The position numbers and the translations under genes are program-made. From Rhynchopus sp. YZ270_cl-10 (Eukaryota > Euglenozoa > Diplonemea > Diplonemida > Diplonemidae): DNA of 64,000 bases. Location: NCBI GenBank assembly GCA_964035575.1, contig OZ037866.1, forward strand, positions 1,302,001 through 1,366,000, in the 5' to 3' direction. The notes below the pieces were generated by a model that saw nothing but the letters and a program-made list of their open reading frames with translations, was not told where the DNA came from and did not search any database. Below, piece by piece: positions 40,493 through 51,518 of this stretch (position 1 is the first letter of the stretch; each line of letters starts with the position of its first letter).

Positions 40493-42890
40493 ATGGGGTC
40501 TGAACGTGGGCCTGTCTCCAACACCATACCAGGCACAGTGGGCACAGGGGGCACGGCAGTACGGGGCTACGAGGCACGAGAGAAGTACCGCACCTTCGGC
40601 GAGCCTCTCCCTCACGCACACCAGGTGCAGCTGGCGAACGACCAGAGCATCAAAGGCTTCCTTGCGTCCATCGGAGGTGGCTGCACGGCGCACGAGCGGT
40701 ATTCGTATGGACCCATCCCTCTCTCTCTCCCCGTTTCCCCCCAATCGTAAAGCCACACTGTTCACGAGAGGGCTTGTGTCTTTTGTCAAATCAAGGGTTT
40801 GCGGATTTTTTTGTGTTCTTCATTCCATATCATATCATCTCAAATGAACCGATTTCTACCTACCTACACGACGGTGATGTACAGTACATTACAAGTGAAG
40901 TTACTTGTAACGTTACAAGTGAAAAAACGTTACAAGTGAGTTACAAGTGGGTTACAAGTGGGATACATGAATTACAGGCAAAATCAGGTTGTAACTGGTG
41001 GGTTACAAGTGGGTTACAAGTGGGTTACAAGTGAGTTACAAGTGAGTTACATGTAACAAAAGTTACATGTAACTCACTTGTAACTCCACTTGTAACACCC
41101 GTTACATCACCGTCGTGTACCCAACCCCCTCCCCCCACAGTGACGGAACGTTGTACTTCTCAGGCAACATCGCCCCAGGTGCACTCCGACAGTACGGCAT
41201 TGTGCCCAAACCTGGCTGGCGTCCAGAGATCCGTCGCAGCAGGACTTTGAGTCTTGTGGTGAAGGGTGCGGTGGAGCAGGGCATGGGCGTGCCTCGTTTG
41301 ACTGTGGAGGATGCGGTGGACATTGTGCGGCAGAGTCCGCTGAACACACATGCGGATGAGATTGAGATCATTCGTGTGGTGAATACGCAGGGCAGGTCGA
41401 GCCATGTGTTTGTGCAGTTCGAGGGGGAGATCATGGCGCGGGCGCGTGTCAACGAGATCGATGCGATGTGCTACCAGCACCACTCAGGGCGGCGCTTCTT
41501 CGTGCACTCACCGCAGCTCAACTCACACTACGAATACGAGCCGCAGCAGGGTGCGCCGTACGACCCGCTCGTCTACCACAACGCGTCCTACGTAGGGCAG
41601 CGCACGCTCTCCATCTCCATCCAGGACGTCAGCGTGCGCGACACACGCCCCTCCGATGTGCAGCGCCTTGCTGACGCTAGCCTCCTGCAGCTCGTGGAGC
41701 AGCTCTTCGGGTCGGGCCTCGACAGCAGTGTCAGTGTCGCCAACGCTGCCTTTGGTGGCGAGGAGGCGGCGTCCCTCATGGTGCAGTCAACTGCAACGGA
41801 TCCGTGGGATGAGATGGATTTGGTGCCAGGTCTTGTGCAGGATCCGTGCTGGGCGTGGGATGGGGATGACTTGGATTTGAGTGGTGTGCGTGGAAAGAGC
41901 AAAAGTCAGAGAAGTCAGAGTCAAAGTCAAAGTCAGGGTTTGGGTCAAAGTCAAAGTCAAAGTCTGAGTCATGGTCTGAGTAATAGCCAGAGCCAGAGCC
42001 AAAGTCAGAGTCTCAGTCTCAGCCAGGCACCCAGCCCAGCGAGCCGCAGTTCTGCGTCATTCAGAACAGGTGTCGGTGCAGGTCTGGGCATGCAGTGCGT
42101 CGAGTCCGTGCGTCGTGTGGACATGGAGCGGCGTGGCTGCTGTCTGCTTGTGCGCCTCAAGCCTGCGGATGCGCAGGGTGCTGTGGACCCGCAGGTCGCG
42201 CTGAAGGTGCTGACTGCAGAGGCGATGAACGCGTCTGTGCCGCTTACGCTTGGTGCGGGAGGAGGGGGGGGAGGAGATGAAGCGCAGCTTGTGGTGACGT
42301 CTGTGGCATTGAACAGGTCGCGTCAAGGGGATTCAGAGATGTGCGACAGAGTGCTGTACCCCGCGCGCAAGGCAGAGAACGTCACAAAGGTGCAGACAGC
42401 AGCCCTGCTGCCTATGCCACAGCAGGTGGCACAGAAGCCTCAGCAGCAGTATGTGCAGGTGGCGCAGGTGGGGCAGGTGGCGCAGCAGCAGAAGATGCAT
42501 CCGGTGGTAATCCAACAGCAGCAGCAACAACAACTCCCACAACTGAGCTACCAGCAGCAGCAGCAGCTGCAGCAGGAGCTGTCGATGCAGCAGAAGATGC
42601 AACAGCTGCAACAGCAGCAACACCAACAACAGGTGCAGTTTCAGCAGTTCTCGCAGCAGCAGCAGCAGCAGCAACAACAACAACAACAACAACACCAACA
42701 ACAGCAGCAGCAGCAGCAGCAGCTGCAGCAGCAACAACAACAACTGCAACAACAGCAACATCAACAACGACAACAGCAGCAGCAACAACAGCTGCAGCAG
42801 CAGCGCACACCTCATCTCTTCGCCCCAGAACCCCTCTACTTCAGTGCCGATACGCTCAATCGCGCGCAACAAGGCTCCACCATGCAATAG
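40493..42890 (+). CDS. Glutamine-rich protein with SQ repeats, probably two exons
   Basis: Proposed exons 40493-40698 and 41141-42890 give 651 residues. Exon 1 starts MGSERGPVSNTIPGTVGTGG and ends CTAHER; exon 2 continues DGTLYFSGNIAPG in the same frame. Residues about 60-320 look globular (for example RTLSLVVKGAVEQGMG and ADEIEIIRVVNTQG) but match no family I know. About 320-370 is a serine-glutamine repeat (SQSQSQ type), then a second conserved-looking block, then a glutamine-rich tail at about 500-625 coded by mixed CAG and CAA. Low-complexity Q and SQ tracts are common in RNA-binding, transcriptional or condensate-forming proteins and can be length-variable. Function unknown. Confidence 0.7.
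40699..41140 (+). other. Putative GT-AG intron containing a foldback element
   Basis: The donor is GAGCG|GTATTCGTATG and the acceptor is CCCCCTCCCCCCACAG|TGACGG. Removing the 442 nt joins two coding-like frames without a shift. The interval itself has stops and is filled largely by a TTACAAGTGG repeat element (40867-41118). It would be the only cis-spliced intron visible among the host genes here. Confidence 0.65.
40867..41118. mobile_element. TTACAAGTG/TTACATGTAA foldback element within the intron
   Basis: Inverted ends CACGACGGTGATGTA and TACATCACCGTCGTG enclose many GTTACAAGTG units, in direct array on the left and inverted on the right, so the whole can fold. Flanks TACCTA and TACCCA may be a degraded 6-bp target duplication. 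Related material (ACACGGCGGTGAAGTAAG, TTACATGTAA units) is at 59350-59850. No coding capacity. Confidence 0.7.
42500..42808 (+). repeat. CAG/CAA trinucleotide tract
   Basis: About 300 bp dominated by CAG and CAA codons, interrupted by CTG, CAC and others. It codes for the Q-rich tail and is likely prone to slippage. The mixture of CAG and CAA suggests selection for the protein, not mere triplet expansion. Confidence 0.8.
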
Positions 42891-44715
42891 CGTGTCCAAA
42901 GAACAGGAACATAAAAAAAATATAAACGGGGAAAACCTACAGCAAAAGTCTTTCCTTATTTTGTAAATCTCTATAGTCTCTTCTGTCTATTTTATCTTTT
43001 ACTTTTTTAGAGCTTCCCTGAGGAGTGACATCGTACCTTCTCGACTTGACACAAGGTCATTTTTTTTTGTCGATACAGCGAAAAAAAAACCAACAGAAAT
43101 GGCATGCTTTTTTTATGTACATTCGACGCACTATGTGCATGTTTCAAAATTTATTTTTTTTTTCTTCTTTTAAACTCACACTGCGCACATCAGCTCTGTG
43201 GCTGACATGGAACAGTGGATGTCCCACATCAGTCAGGCTGATGTGGCACATCAGCCCAGTGTGACACAGATACTATGGTGATGTACGTTGTTAAATCCGA
43301 AGAGATACCACTTTAACAGCTGGAAGTTTATTAGAAAGAATGCCTCGCCCTACACAAACCACCCACGATGCCACTTAGATGTATTGGCTGATGTGCAGGA
43401 CATTTTGCTGGTTACTGGAGCAGATCAGTCAGTTGGAACAATTTCTTTGTTTTTCGAATCTCTTCCAAAAAATCACCACTGCCTTCTCAACCCTGCCGAT
43501 TTCTCCTTTCTTCCATATTACAGTGTGTCTTAGGGTGTACCCGTGTTGTGCTGTGTGATTTATAATTCCGCATCTATAAAAAATGTTGGACCAGAAAAAG
43601 GTTTGGGGTTTTTTTGGGGTTTTTTTTTTTGAGAATTGGGACTTTTCTGGTCATTTTTATCGGGGTTTTTTTATCAAAAAAATTTTTGGAAACATTTTTC
43701 CCCCTCTCCCCCCAAAAAACCCCCTTTTTGTCATTTTATTCTTTTTATTTTTATTTTTATTTTTTCAAACGTTCTCTCTCTCTCTCTCGCTTATATGCTA
43801 TTCGTTTCTTCGTACTGTTCTAAGGGCTTTGTCTCCAAAAGGAGCACATTTCGTTTGTTCAAGTTTTTTTTCCTCTTTTTTTCCTCTTTTTTTTTTTTTA
43901 AATCATGTTTGTGCTTGTAGTGTAGATAACCGTTCGTATTGGGCGCCAATTTGATGAGCGTTCTGTAGTATTTGCCTACCTGATTTTTACCCCGCGTATA
44001 GGCGCGTAGAGGCGTGTACGGACACAGTACATTTTTGCCTGTACGGACCTATATGCGCCTATACCGCGGGGTAAAAATCAGGTGGATTGCTCCTGGAGTT
44101 TGCAATATACATTTTTTTTTTTTTTGATAAATTGTTGGAGTAGCGTAGTTGCCTCGGTTGTTTTGCCACAGTTGTGCAATCTCCACTTTTTTTTTCTCCG
44201 TTTCTTACTTAGCACGTTTCTTGTATCACTCTTTTTTTATATAATCAACTTCGCAAAATCGCTTTTTTCTTGGAAAAGGTTCCACGCTTGGGATCATCTT
44301 ACAAACGCTGTTTCTTTTGAATGTGTAAAAAGAATGTGTCGATCCTGCATCCATGGATGGCTCACACATCATTCTATTGGAGGTTTTGTGTGTGCAGCTG
44401 GCAGGGGAACAAAGGAGAGGCATGTGTTCATTTGACAACTCTTCTTCTTTTCCCAACTTCCTTCAACCCTATAGGGGCTGGTAAGGTGTAGTATGAAATT
44501 GGGGCAAAGGGTCAGGATTACAATACCCAGCTGGAAAAAGCTGGAACACGCCGAGTCCGCCTTTATAGCCATGGACCAAATGGTTATCGAGCCTCCCCAT
44601 GTCCACAGCACACCCCATTACTTTAGCAATTGCTTGTTTTTGTTTTGTTTTTGCAGTGCCTGAAATGAACGGTGAGGCGTTTGCACTTTCAACTTCTCTT
44701 TTACCCCCCCCCCCC
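42891..44715. other. Repeat-rich region after the glutamine-rich gene
   Basis: No convincing gene. Contents: a CTGATGTGG/CCACATCAG hairpin (43200-43260); an unrecognised 60-residue open stretch near 43310-43480 (NSWKFIRKNASPYTNH) too short to call; a TTTTTACCCCGCG hairpin (43976-44083); a CTTCAACCCTATAGG and CAGCACACCCCATTACTTTA segment (44455-44640) like the flanks of the 55-57 kb element; and dispersed module C (44661-44702). Confidence 0.5.
43976..44083. repeat. CTGATTTTTACCCCGCG foldback, copy 1
   Basis: Arms ACCTGATTTTTACCCCGCG and its complement, with inner complementary GTATAGGCGC and GCGCCTATAC, about 108 bp. Second copy at 46916-47023. A small non-coding foldback element. Confidence 0.75.
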
Positions 44716-45908
44716 TAGGGGGTACGACTCCAGCCATTTTTTGCGCACGGAAAATTCATTTGGCATTATCTGGTCATCTCCAAGGCAACTGCGGGTGAAA
44801 AACACCCTCAGAGTGGGTCACAGGGGGCCTGTGGGTCGAAAAACGACCCAGAAGCCACCCCAGAATACAAAAAAATGGAAAAAAATAGTGAAAAAACGGC
44901 TTTTTTCACGTTTTGGCCACTTTGGGCAAAATAGCGATTTTTCGAGAAAAAAATCAAAAACCGGGATATTTTTTGACATCACAAAGCCTCCTTTGGCACA
45001 AATATACCCCAAAAGTGGCCTGTGAGTCCATTCCAACCTGTTTTGGACATATTTGACACTTTTGGAAGTGTTTTTTTGGTGTTTTTAGGTCAAAAAAATG
45101 CCCAAGACGTCCCCAAGACATCCCCAAGACACTTTGCACACCCCCTGTTACGGTCATATTTTTTTCGTTTTTTTGCCTGAAACCCCCAAAATACCCCTCC
45201 CGGACCCCACATAGTCCCGAATATCCATCACACACCCACTCAGAGTGAGTAGAAGCACCCCAAAAAAAATATTTTTTAAAGCCCTTCAACTTCAACATGG
45301 ATGCTGCCGAAACTGAAGCACAATTTTAGGGCTTTAAAAAATATTTTTTTTGGGGTGCTTCTACTCACTCTGAGTGGGTGTGTGATGGATATTCGGGACT
45401 ATGTGGGGTCCGGGAGGGGTATTTTGGGGGTTTCAGGCAAAAAAACGAAAAAAAATATGACCGTAACAGGGGGTGTGCAAAGTGTCTTGGGGATGTCTTG
45501 GGGACGTCTTGGGCATTTTTTTGACCTAAAAACACCAAAAAAACACTTCCAAAAGTGTCAAATATGTCCAAAACAGGTTGGAATGGACTCACAGGCCACT
45601 TTTGGGGTATATTTGTGCCAAAGGAGGCTTTGTGATGTCAAAAAATATCCCGGTTTTTGATTTTTTTCTCGAAAAATCGCTATTTTGCCCAAAGTGGCCA
45701 AAACGTGAAAAAAGCCGTTTTTTCACTATTTTTTTCCATTTTTTTGTATTCTGGGGTGGCTTCTGGGTCGTTTTTCGACCCACAGGCCCCCTGTGACCCA
45801 CTCTGAGGGTGTTTTTCACCCGCAGTTGCCTTGGAGATGGCCAGATAATGCCAAATGAATTTTCCGTGCGTTTGGTCCCAGCCAAAATGGCTGGAGTCGT
45901 ATCCCCTA
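44716..45908. mobile_element. 1.2-kb almost perfect palindrome (foldback element)
   Basis: The left arm (44716-45285) and right arm (45328-45908) are inverted copies with a loop of about 42 nt. Over the inner 500 or so bases I saw no mismatch; differences collect at the outer ends (for example GGTCATCTCC against GGCCATCTCC and a small insertion near 45873). The ends read TAGGGG(G)TACGACTCC and lie in runs of C on both sides. No gene; open frames within are repeats of each other. Arms this alike imply a recent origin or ongoing correction between arms. Confidence 0.85.
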
Positions 45909-46915
45909 CCCCCCCCCCCCCCCTGCTGCATTCCACAAGAAGGCAATGCGGCATCGTACGTTATCAACTTAAACATTTTGTGCTTTTCATCCGGATGGCT
46001 GGCGTCATGTCAGTCGGAGGTGCCTGCATCTTGAGGTGACGGCTTGCGTGCACTTGCGTGATGGCTGACCGTTATCAAAAAAGGTTTCTCAAGAAAAAAA
46101 ACCTCCCTAAGGACCCTTTGACGCTACACTCTTCACAGTGTCTTATGTACAGAAACAGCTCTTCGGGTCGATACTACAAACAAATACGGGATAATAGTTC
46201 ATCAAAGGCACCAGCTGGGACCCGGGTCCCAGACTTTTCCCTGAGAAGAAGAAGACGAGCAGCCACCTTACCTAGGTAGGGCGTATGAACAAACGGAAAG
46301 TTACAAAGCTTTTATGTCAAAAAATGCCCTGATCAGTGCCCATCTATTTTGGGTAATTCCGAAAAATGGACCAAAAAAAGGGAGGGTTTTTTTGGAGAAA
46401 ACTTTATTATCAATCACTCCCCTTTTCTGAACCCGATCACCCTCTCTATTTTTTTTGTCTCTCTTTTTATAACCTCGCTTTTCCCCCCTTGCTGCCCCCA
46501 CCTTTTTCCCGCTCTTTTTATTTTGCTAGGATTTTTTTTTTCAAGAAAATCAAAAGACGAAGAAAAAATATTATCGGCTTCCCCCTTCCTCATGACAAAA
46601 AAGAAATTCGTTTTATATTTGACTCCATTCATAGTTTGATTGGCGAAGGTAGCTCAGCACAGAGAGGGGGGGGCACTAGGCTCTTTCTCAACTTCTTCTC
46701 AAGTTGTTGTATGCACATGGGCATACTCATCTTTCAGTTTTTTTTTTCTCAAAAAGCAAGGGTACATTTTTGTCTCCTTTGCCTTCTTTTCGTTTAGAAA
46801 AGAAAGTCTATGAAATAATTTCTTCTCTTTCGATTGTTCGCTGTGTAAGGGTCCCCAATATTTAGCATATTCACGGCGGTCTAGTCAGGGGGGCTACAAG
46901 AAGTGCTACTGCCAC

Positions 46916-47023
46916 CCGATTTTTACCCCGCGTCTAGGCGCGTCTAGCGCGTAAAGGCTGGGAAAAATGGGTTGGCCTTTTCGGGCCTTTACGCGCCAAT
47001 ACGCGGGGTAAAAATCAGGTGCT
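46916..47023. repeat. CTGATTTTTACCCCGCG foldback, copy 2
   Basis: Arms ACCCGATTTTTACCCCGCG and CGCGGGGTAAAAATCAGGT, inner stem GCGCGTAAAGGC with GCCTTTACGCGCC. Same outer arms as the 44-kb copy but a different loop. Confidence 0.75.
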
Positions 47024-48343
47024 ACTGGTCCAAATGACTGTGTTTTACGATATCATTCACAGAGTTAGCAAAGTAGTCGTTACGGCGAGTGGTTCCGCTG
47101 GTAGTACCCCCCCTGACTAAGTCCGTCTCGTGTGCCCTGTTTTATGGTTCAGTGCCTGCCTACAACACGAGGCGTTTTGCACTTCGCAACTTCTCTTTTT
47201 TCACAGAATCCTATTATCCCCAATGATGTTATGCGACTTTTTTGTTTTGTTTTTGTTTTACAACAGTTTTTATTTTCATTTTTTTTTGTGCGCCGGTTGC
47301 CAAGAGGTTGTGTATTTTTAAAGGTGGCCAAGAGCCCAATAGAGGCTTCGGTCGTATCTTTTACCCTTCTTTCAAGGTGACTAAGCATGAGAGGCTTAGG
47401 TTCATCTCAGAAGCTTTTCTTTCTGGGTGGACAAAACCCCTTATTTCGATTGGAAAAATATTATCATCATTGTCTCTCTCCTTCCCCGACAACGCTTGTG
47501 CAATTACACAGTGTAGCTGATGCTGTGCGAATAACGCCGTTTCAATTGTGATCAAGGTGACCAAGCACGTGAGACTTAGGTTCAGCTTATACCCAACATA
47601 TACTGTAAAAATGGTTGGCAGTTTCCAGATTTTTAGGGGAGTTTGACCTTTTTTACGGTCATATCCGGTAATTTTTTTTTAACCCTTTACATACAACCGA
47701 GGTGGACATATCAGTGGCTGTCACGGAAAGGGGTTAAACATATTTTCTTTTTCTCTTTTATTTTTCCATTTTTCCTCCACTCCCTCCCCCCACCGACCGA
47801 CCGCGTGCGAATTAGCTTCTCTCCCCCCCAACCCCAAGGCCCCTCCTCGACCCACAATATATTGTTCAGCTTGTGTGAAGGTCACAACCCACGCTCTACC
47901 TAAACGAATACATCTTCGCTATCTCTCTCATCACCTTTCTAAACCAATGAACCACAAAAAAGCAAAAACAAAACATTCTTTTTCTCTCTCTTTTTTTCCT
48001 GAACGAAATGTCTATAATTATCAAATCGCCCCTTCGAATTCACATCGCACATCGCTTTGGTTAAGGATCTAAAAAGCTAAACATCTAAACAAACACAAAA
48101 ATAAGATCACCAGAAAAGATGGTTGCATTGCGTGCACTAAAAATTGGGGGGAAACAGAAGAGTGATCCTGTTTTTTTTGTTAGGGTGTGTTTGATAACTT
48201 ACAGGGGTAATTCTTGCGCAGAATATGGTATTGTGTGTGAGGGGATTTTTTTTGTTTGTTTGTGTAAAAACCTACGTCGAGGTGGTTAATCTACCAGAGG
48301 AATTGTTTGTGTATAATTCAGAAATAAATACTGCCTCTCTCTT

Positions 48344-48437
48344 GGGGTGTCCCGGGGGTATGGCGAAGTGTCGTGTTCTGGTTTTTCGGGTTTGCGAAAA
48401 ACCAGAACACGGCACTTCGCGGTACCCCCGGGCCACA
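48344..48437. repeat. Strong 94-bp hairpin
   Basis: Arms open with CCCGGGGGTATGGCGAAGTG and close with its near-complement CACTTCGCGGTACCCCCGGG; the centre TTTTTCGGGTTTGCGAAAAA also pairs. No second copy was found in the window. Confidence 0.7.
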
Positions 48438-48967
48438 CCATCTCTTTCTTCTATCTTGTTGGGGATGCGTTCAATGAAATCATTTGTGTCAATAAGTTCG
48501 AGAATGTAGGTTTTATTTACGAATGTGATCAAAGGTGACCAAGCGCAAAGGCTTAAGTTCATCTTGTAAACTTTTCTATTGTTTTGCCCCTCTTCTTTAG
48601 AATCAACGTTCAGATTTTCAAGTTTTTATTTACTTTGTAATGCATACGTCGTGGGGTTTTTTTTGCAATAAACTTTTTTTTTTCCACTCAAATTCTTTGA
48701 CAGCAAAGGAGAGAAGGAAAATTGAAATGACAGAAGTGTCTGCAAGCTTGTTTTTTTTTTTTTTTTGTACTTGCAAGCAGGGTTTCCGCGTTCTTCCGGT
48801 GTTTTCGAAGGGGGCGGACGAGTGTTTTTCCCCCCCCAAAAAAATTTTTTTTACTAGTGCTTAACACAATACAGGTCGAGCCCGGCGCGCTTCGCGCGCC
48901 GGGTCGGGGGCCTCCGGCGGAGTTGTCTCGCCTCACGGTCTTTCGTGAGACACAACAGGTGAGAAAC

Positions 48968-49453
48968 TCACGTTACGAGATACTCGAAAACAAAGCGTGG
49001 CGGGTGGTGGAATAAGCGCTCAGCTGTGCTTGTACCCACAGGAAGAGTGAACAAGAGACGGAGTAACGTCCTCATCTGAGGGTACTCGGTGTCACCTTCC
49101 TCATTGAGCTCAACATACATCAGAACGTCATGAAGAGTTGTCATTGAGGTGCACACCCTCAACACCGACTTGAGCTCTTGCCACTCTGCCAACAGGTCAC
49201 TGAATTCAACCCCCTGCACAATACTGGCTGTCTGGAACTGCTTCCGTTCAGCGGTGTCGCTGTACACCGGCTTCAGCGCATCCCCACCCACGACATCGTG
49301 ATGCATGTAGGCCAGTTTGTGGGGGGTGAAGAACTGGTCGTACAATCTGCCTAGCTGTTCAATGCTGTACTCCGTGCGCAAACCCGCAAAGGGTTTGAGG
49401 GGAATGATAGAGGGGGATACCATAAGTGCGGCCGCAGATCTGCGCGACGCCAA
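48968..49453 (-). pseudogene. hAT transposase C-terminal fragment (dimerisation region)
   Basis: 161 open codons. The tail TEYPQMRTLLRLLFTLPVGT followed by STAERLFHHPPRF matches the hAT C-terminal dimerisation signature (leucine-rich helix, then LPVxxxxAERxFS). The upstream part (TLHDVLMYVELNEEG and others) fits the helical region before it. The RNase H-like catalytic core and zinc finger are absent; the first 20 or so codons probably derive from unrelated sequence at the break. Its position, stop codon about 190 bp from the left end, fits a 3' transposase end. Confidence 0.75.
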
Positions 49454-49572
49454 AGAGGGGAGGCCTTTATTTTTCTATACGGGGTGGGGTGCGTCCCCTG
49501 CGGGGCCGCACCCCACTCGTCCACTTTACAATGTACCCCGGGCCCTCTCCCCACCCATTTTTCCCACTCCCC

Positions 49573-49617
49573 GGATGAACTTCGTCCGGACGAACTTCGT
49601 CCGGACGAACTTCGTCC
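49573..49617. repeat. Tandem 15-bp palindromic repeat
   Basis: Three head-to-tail copies of GGACGAACTTCGTCC (the first with GGATG). Each unit is self-complementary around its centre. A single further unit lies at 50506-50520, inverted with the surrounding CACTAGCTAG sequence. Confidence 0.8.
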
Positions 49618-50120
49618 GGCAGTTTTTTTTTTTTTTTTTCCTACCGGACGAACAGGGCACTAGCTAGACTTTTTTTTTTCCGTTTTTTTGCGGTTTTGCG
49701 GTTTCAAAAAAAATTTCGCGCGGCGACAAACTAGAATGGAAAACACACGAATGAGGGACGGGGAGATTTTGGGAAGGGGTTATTTACAGGGCATTTTTTA
49801 CGGGGCTAAACCCGACTGACCCCTGGTGGAATCTCCTGCCAACTTCATTGCATGTATCAGAATGCTTCTGTGCGTGAGCATGTGTTGCCGCAGGGTCTGC
49901 ACAGCTTCCGACGTTCGCACATACCCCCCAGTCTCCTGTTTGCTGTCGACCATTCTATCACATACTCCTCCATGTCCGCGGTGGCACGCCGGCTCACTAT
50001 GCTCTGACTTAATCTCACCGATCGTGACCACCCCTCTACCTGAATCGATTGCATTTTCGGTTGCAAAATGCAACTGTCCAAATTGCAAGGGGTTTCCCGA
50101 AGACATTGTAAAATAATAAA

Positions 50121-50245
50121 TGGCGCCGCAGGCAAAAAAAATTAGGGTACGGTGTAAAGATGCCGGTTTTACACCAGAGTCACTCAACAAACCCTTTTTT
50201 TGCGAAGCAAAAAAGGAAAATGGCGCCGCAGGCAAAAAAAAATAT
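50121..50245. repeat. GGCGCCGCAGGC repeat, copy 1
   Basis: Two ATGGCGCCGCAGGCAAAAAA blocks enclose AGGGTACGGTGTAAAG, a hairpin-like ACACCAGAGTCAC and TTTTTTGCGAAGCAAAAAA. The same unit appears inverted at 51849-51974 and, split by an insertion, at 61912-61970 with 63315-63422. It gives the empty-site sequence used to bound that insertion. Confidence 0.7.
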
Positions 50246-50544
50246 GGGTTCACTCCGCGAGCGAAGCGAGCGGAAATTTTTTTGGGGTGTACTTCCGTGA
50301 GCGCAGCGAGCAGAAAAAAATTAAGGTGCTATCATGCCAGTCATCTGGGGGTCGGGCGAGGGGGCCCCAACAGTGCCCAAAAACCCCCCACATTTTTTTT
50401 TTCTGCCCCGAGATTTTCCGTTTTTTTTTTTTTTTTTCCGCCAAACCGCAAAACCGGGTTTTTGCGGTTTTGAAACCGCAAAAAAGCACCTAGCTAGTGC
50501 CCTGCGGACGAACTTCGTCCGATTTTTGGGTCGCGGAAACACTG

Positions 50545-51484
50545 CTTGCAAGAAGTGCCGCTCCAGAAGTGTTATTATTTTTTGTTACGCTAGTCGAGTG
50601 CGGGATGTCTGCTTCCTTTGTGGAGCTACCACAGCACTCAGAGAGAAGCGAGGGAAATATCCTAAATTTTTTTTTTAAAAAAAAAGGAAAAGAGAAACTC
50701 ATACTGCTCAACCTCAGAAAACAAAAGAAAAAAAAAAAAAACGAAAAATGTTTTCCACCCCACTCCCCGTCCTATGCAAAATAACGAGAGCTTTTTTTTT
50801 GACGCCTTTTTGTTTTCTTGCGAGGACATATATGACAACTTCAGTGTGGGTGGGAACGTCTCCACTCCTTTATTTCTGCCACCCTCATCCCCCTATTTTC
50901 ATGCATTTTGCCGCATTTTTTTGGCTTGCAAAAAAGCTGCTGTATTTTCAAACCGCAAAATAATCATACAATAGGAAATAAAAACGACTTGAAAACGACG
51001 GTAAAGTGCCATGCTACGCGCGACACGAAACCATCATCCTGGTTGGGGTTTCACCTCAAGCCAGCTATACCGTATGATAGTCATTGCACTGACCTGAAGG
51101 TTGGTTGTGATGCATATCTAGGTCTTGTGCCAATGTTATACACAGCAAGACCCCTGACTATATGGGTTCGTCCCAGCCTGGGGTCATCACGCTTGCGTGA
51201 TGACTCCAAGCTGGGACGAACATAGCCCAGGTGAAGCCGGAAATATATGAACCGTTATTCATCCGTGCACACCAAGGATGGGGTCAGTCGGTTAGTCGTT
51301 CCTAGTCCTTTTCTTAAAAAAATGCTATTTGAACAAGAAAAGGTGTCGATAACAAAAGAAGAAAAAGAAGGAAAACAAAGAAAACAATAGCAGCACTTTT
51401 TGCGGTACTGCGATGCAAAATAAGGGTTTCGCGAATCGAACACCAATTCGCTTTGAGGGGGTTTTTCTCTCTAAAACGAAAATT

Positions 51485-51518
<34 letters not shown>

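Larger units (their letters stand above)
45909..48777. other. Repeat-rich region between the palindrome and the first hAT element
   Basis: No convincing gene. It contains modules B (45978-46030), C (47163-47202) and D (47373-47412, 47550-47590, 48530-48570), the second TTTTTACCCCGCG foldback (46916-47023) and a hairpin at 48344-48437. It ends with the hAT target duplication CTTGCAAG. Confidence 0.5.
48778..50544. mobile_element. hAT-family DNA transposon remnant with 8-bp target duplication
   Basis: Ends CAGGGTTTCCGCG and CGCGGAAACACTG are typical of hAT elements. CTTGCAAG flanks both sides (48770-48777 and 50545-50552), the 8-bp duplication expected for hAT. On the minus strand, near the left end, is the C-terminal part of a hAT transposase (48968-49453). 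The rest is a mixture of inserted repeats: GGACGAACTTCGTCC palindromes (49573-49617), an AGGGCACTAGCTAG inverted pair (49655 and 50490), a GGCGCCGCAGGC repeat (50121-50245) and CGAGCGAAGCGAGCGG palindromes. The transposase N-terminus is missing, so the copy cannot move by itself. Confidence 0.85.

Noticed and set aside
42341-42925. Alanine/threonine-rich frame overlapping the Q-rich tail, and the Leu- or Val/Ala-rich frames opposite it
   Set aside because: Shifted and antisense readings of the CAG/CAA tract; the glutamine frame is continuous with the globular part of the protein.
43288-43533. Hypothetical 81-residue protein
   Set aside because: About 50 residues look protein-like but there is no domain, the start is not an ATG and repeats surround it; too weak to call.
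44672-45954. Open frames of 72-121 codons repeated on both strands
   Set aside because: They are the same translation read from the two arms of the 1.2-kb palindrome and show no domain.
46640-46670. tRNA-like GGTAGCTCAGCACAGAG
   Set aside because: It resembles an A box only; no B box or stems follow.
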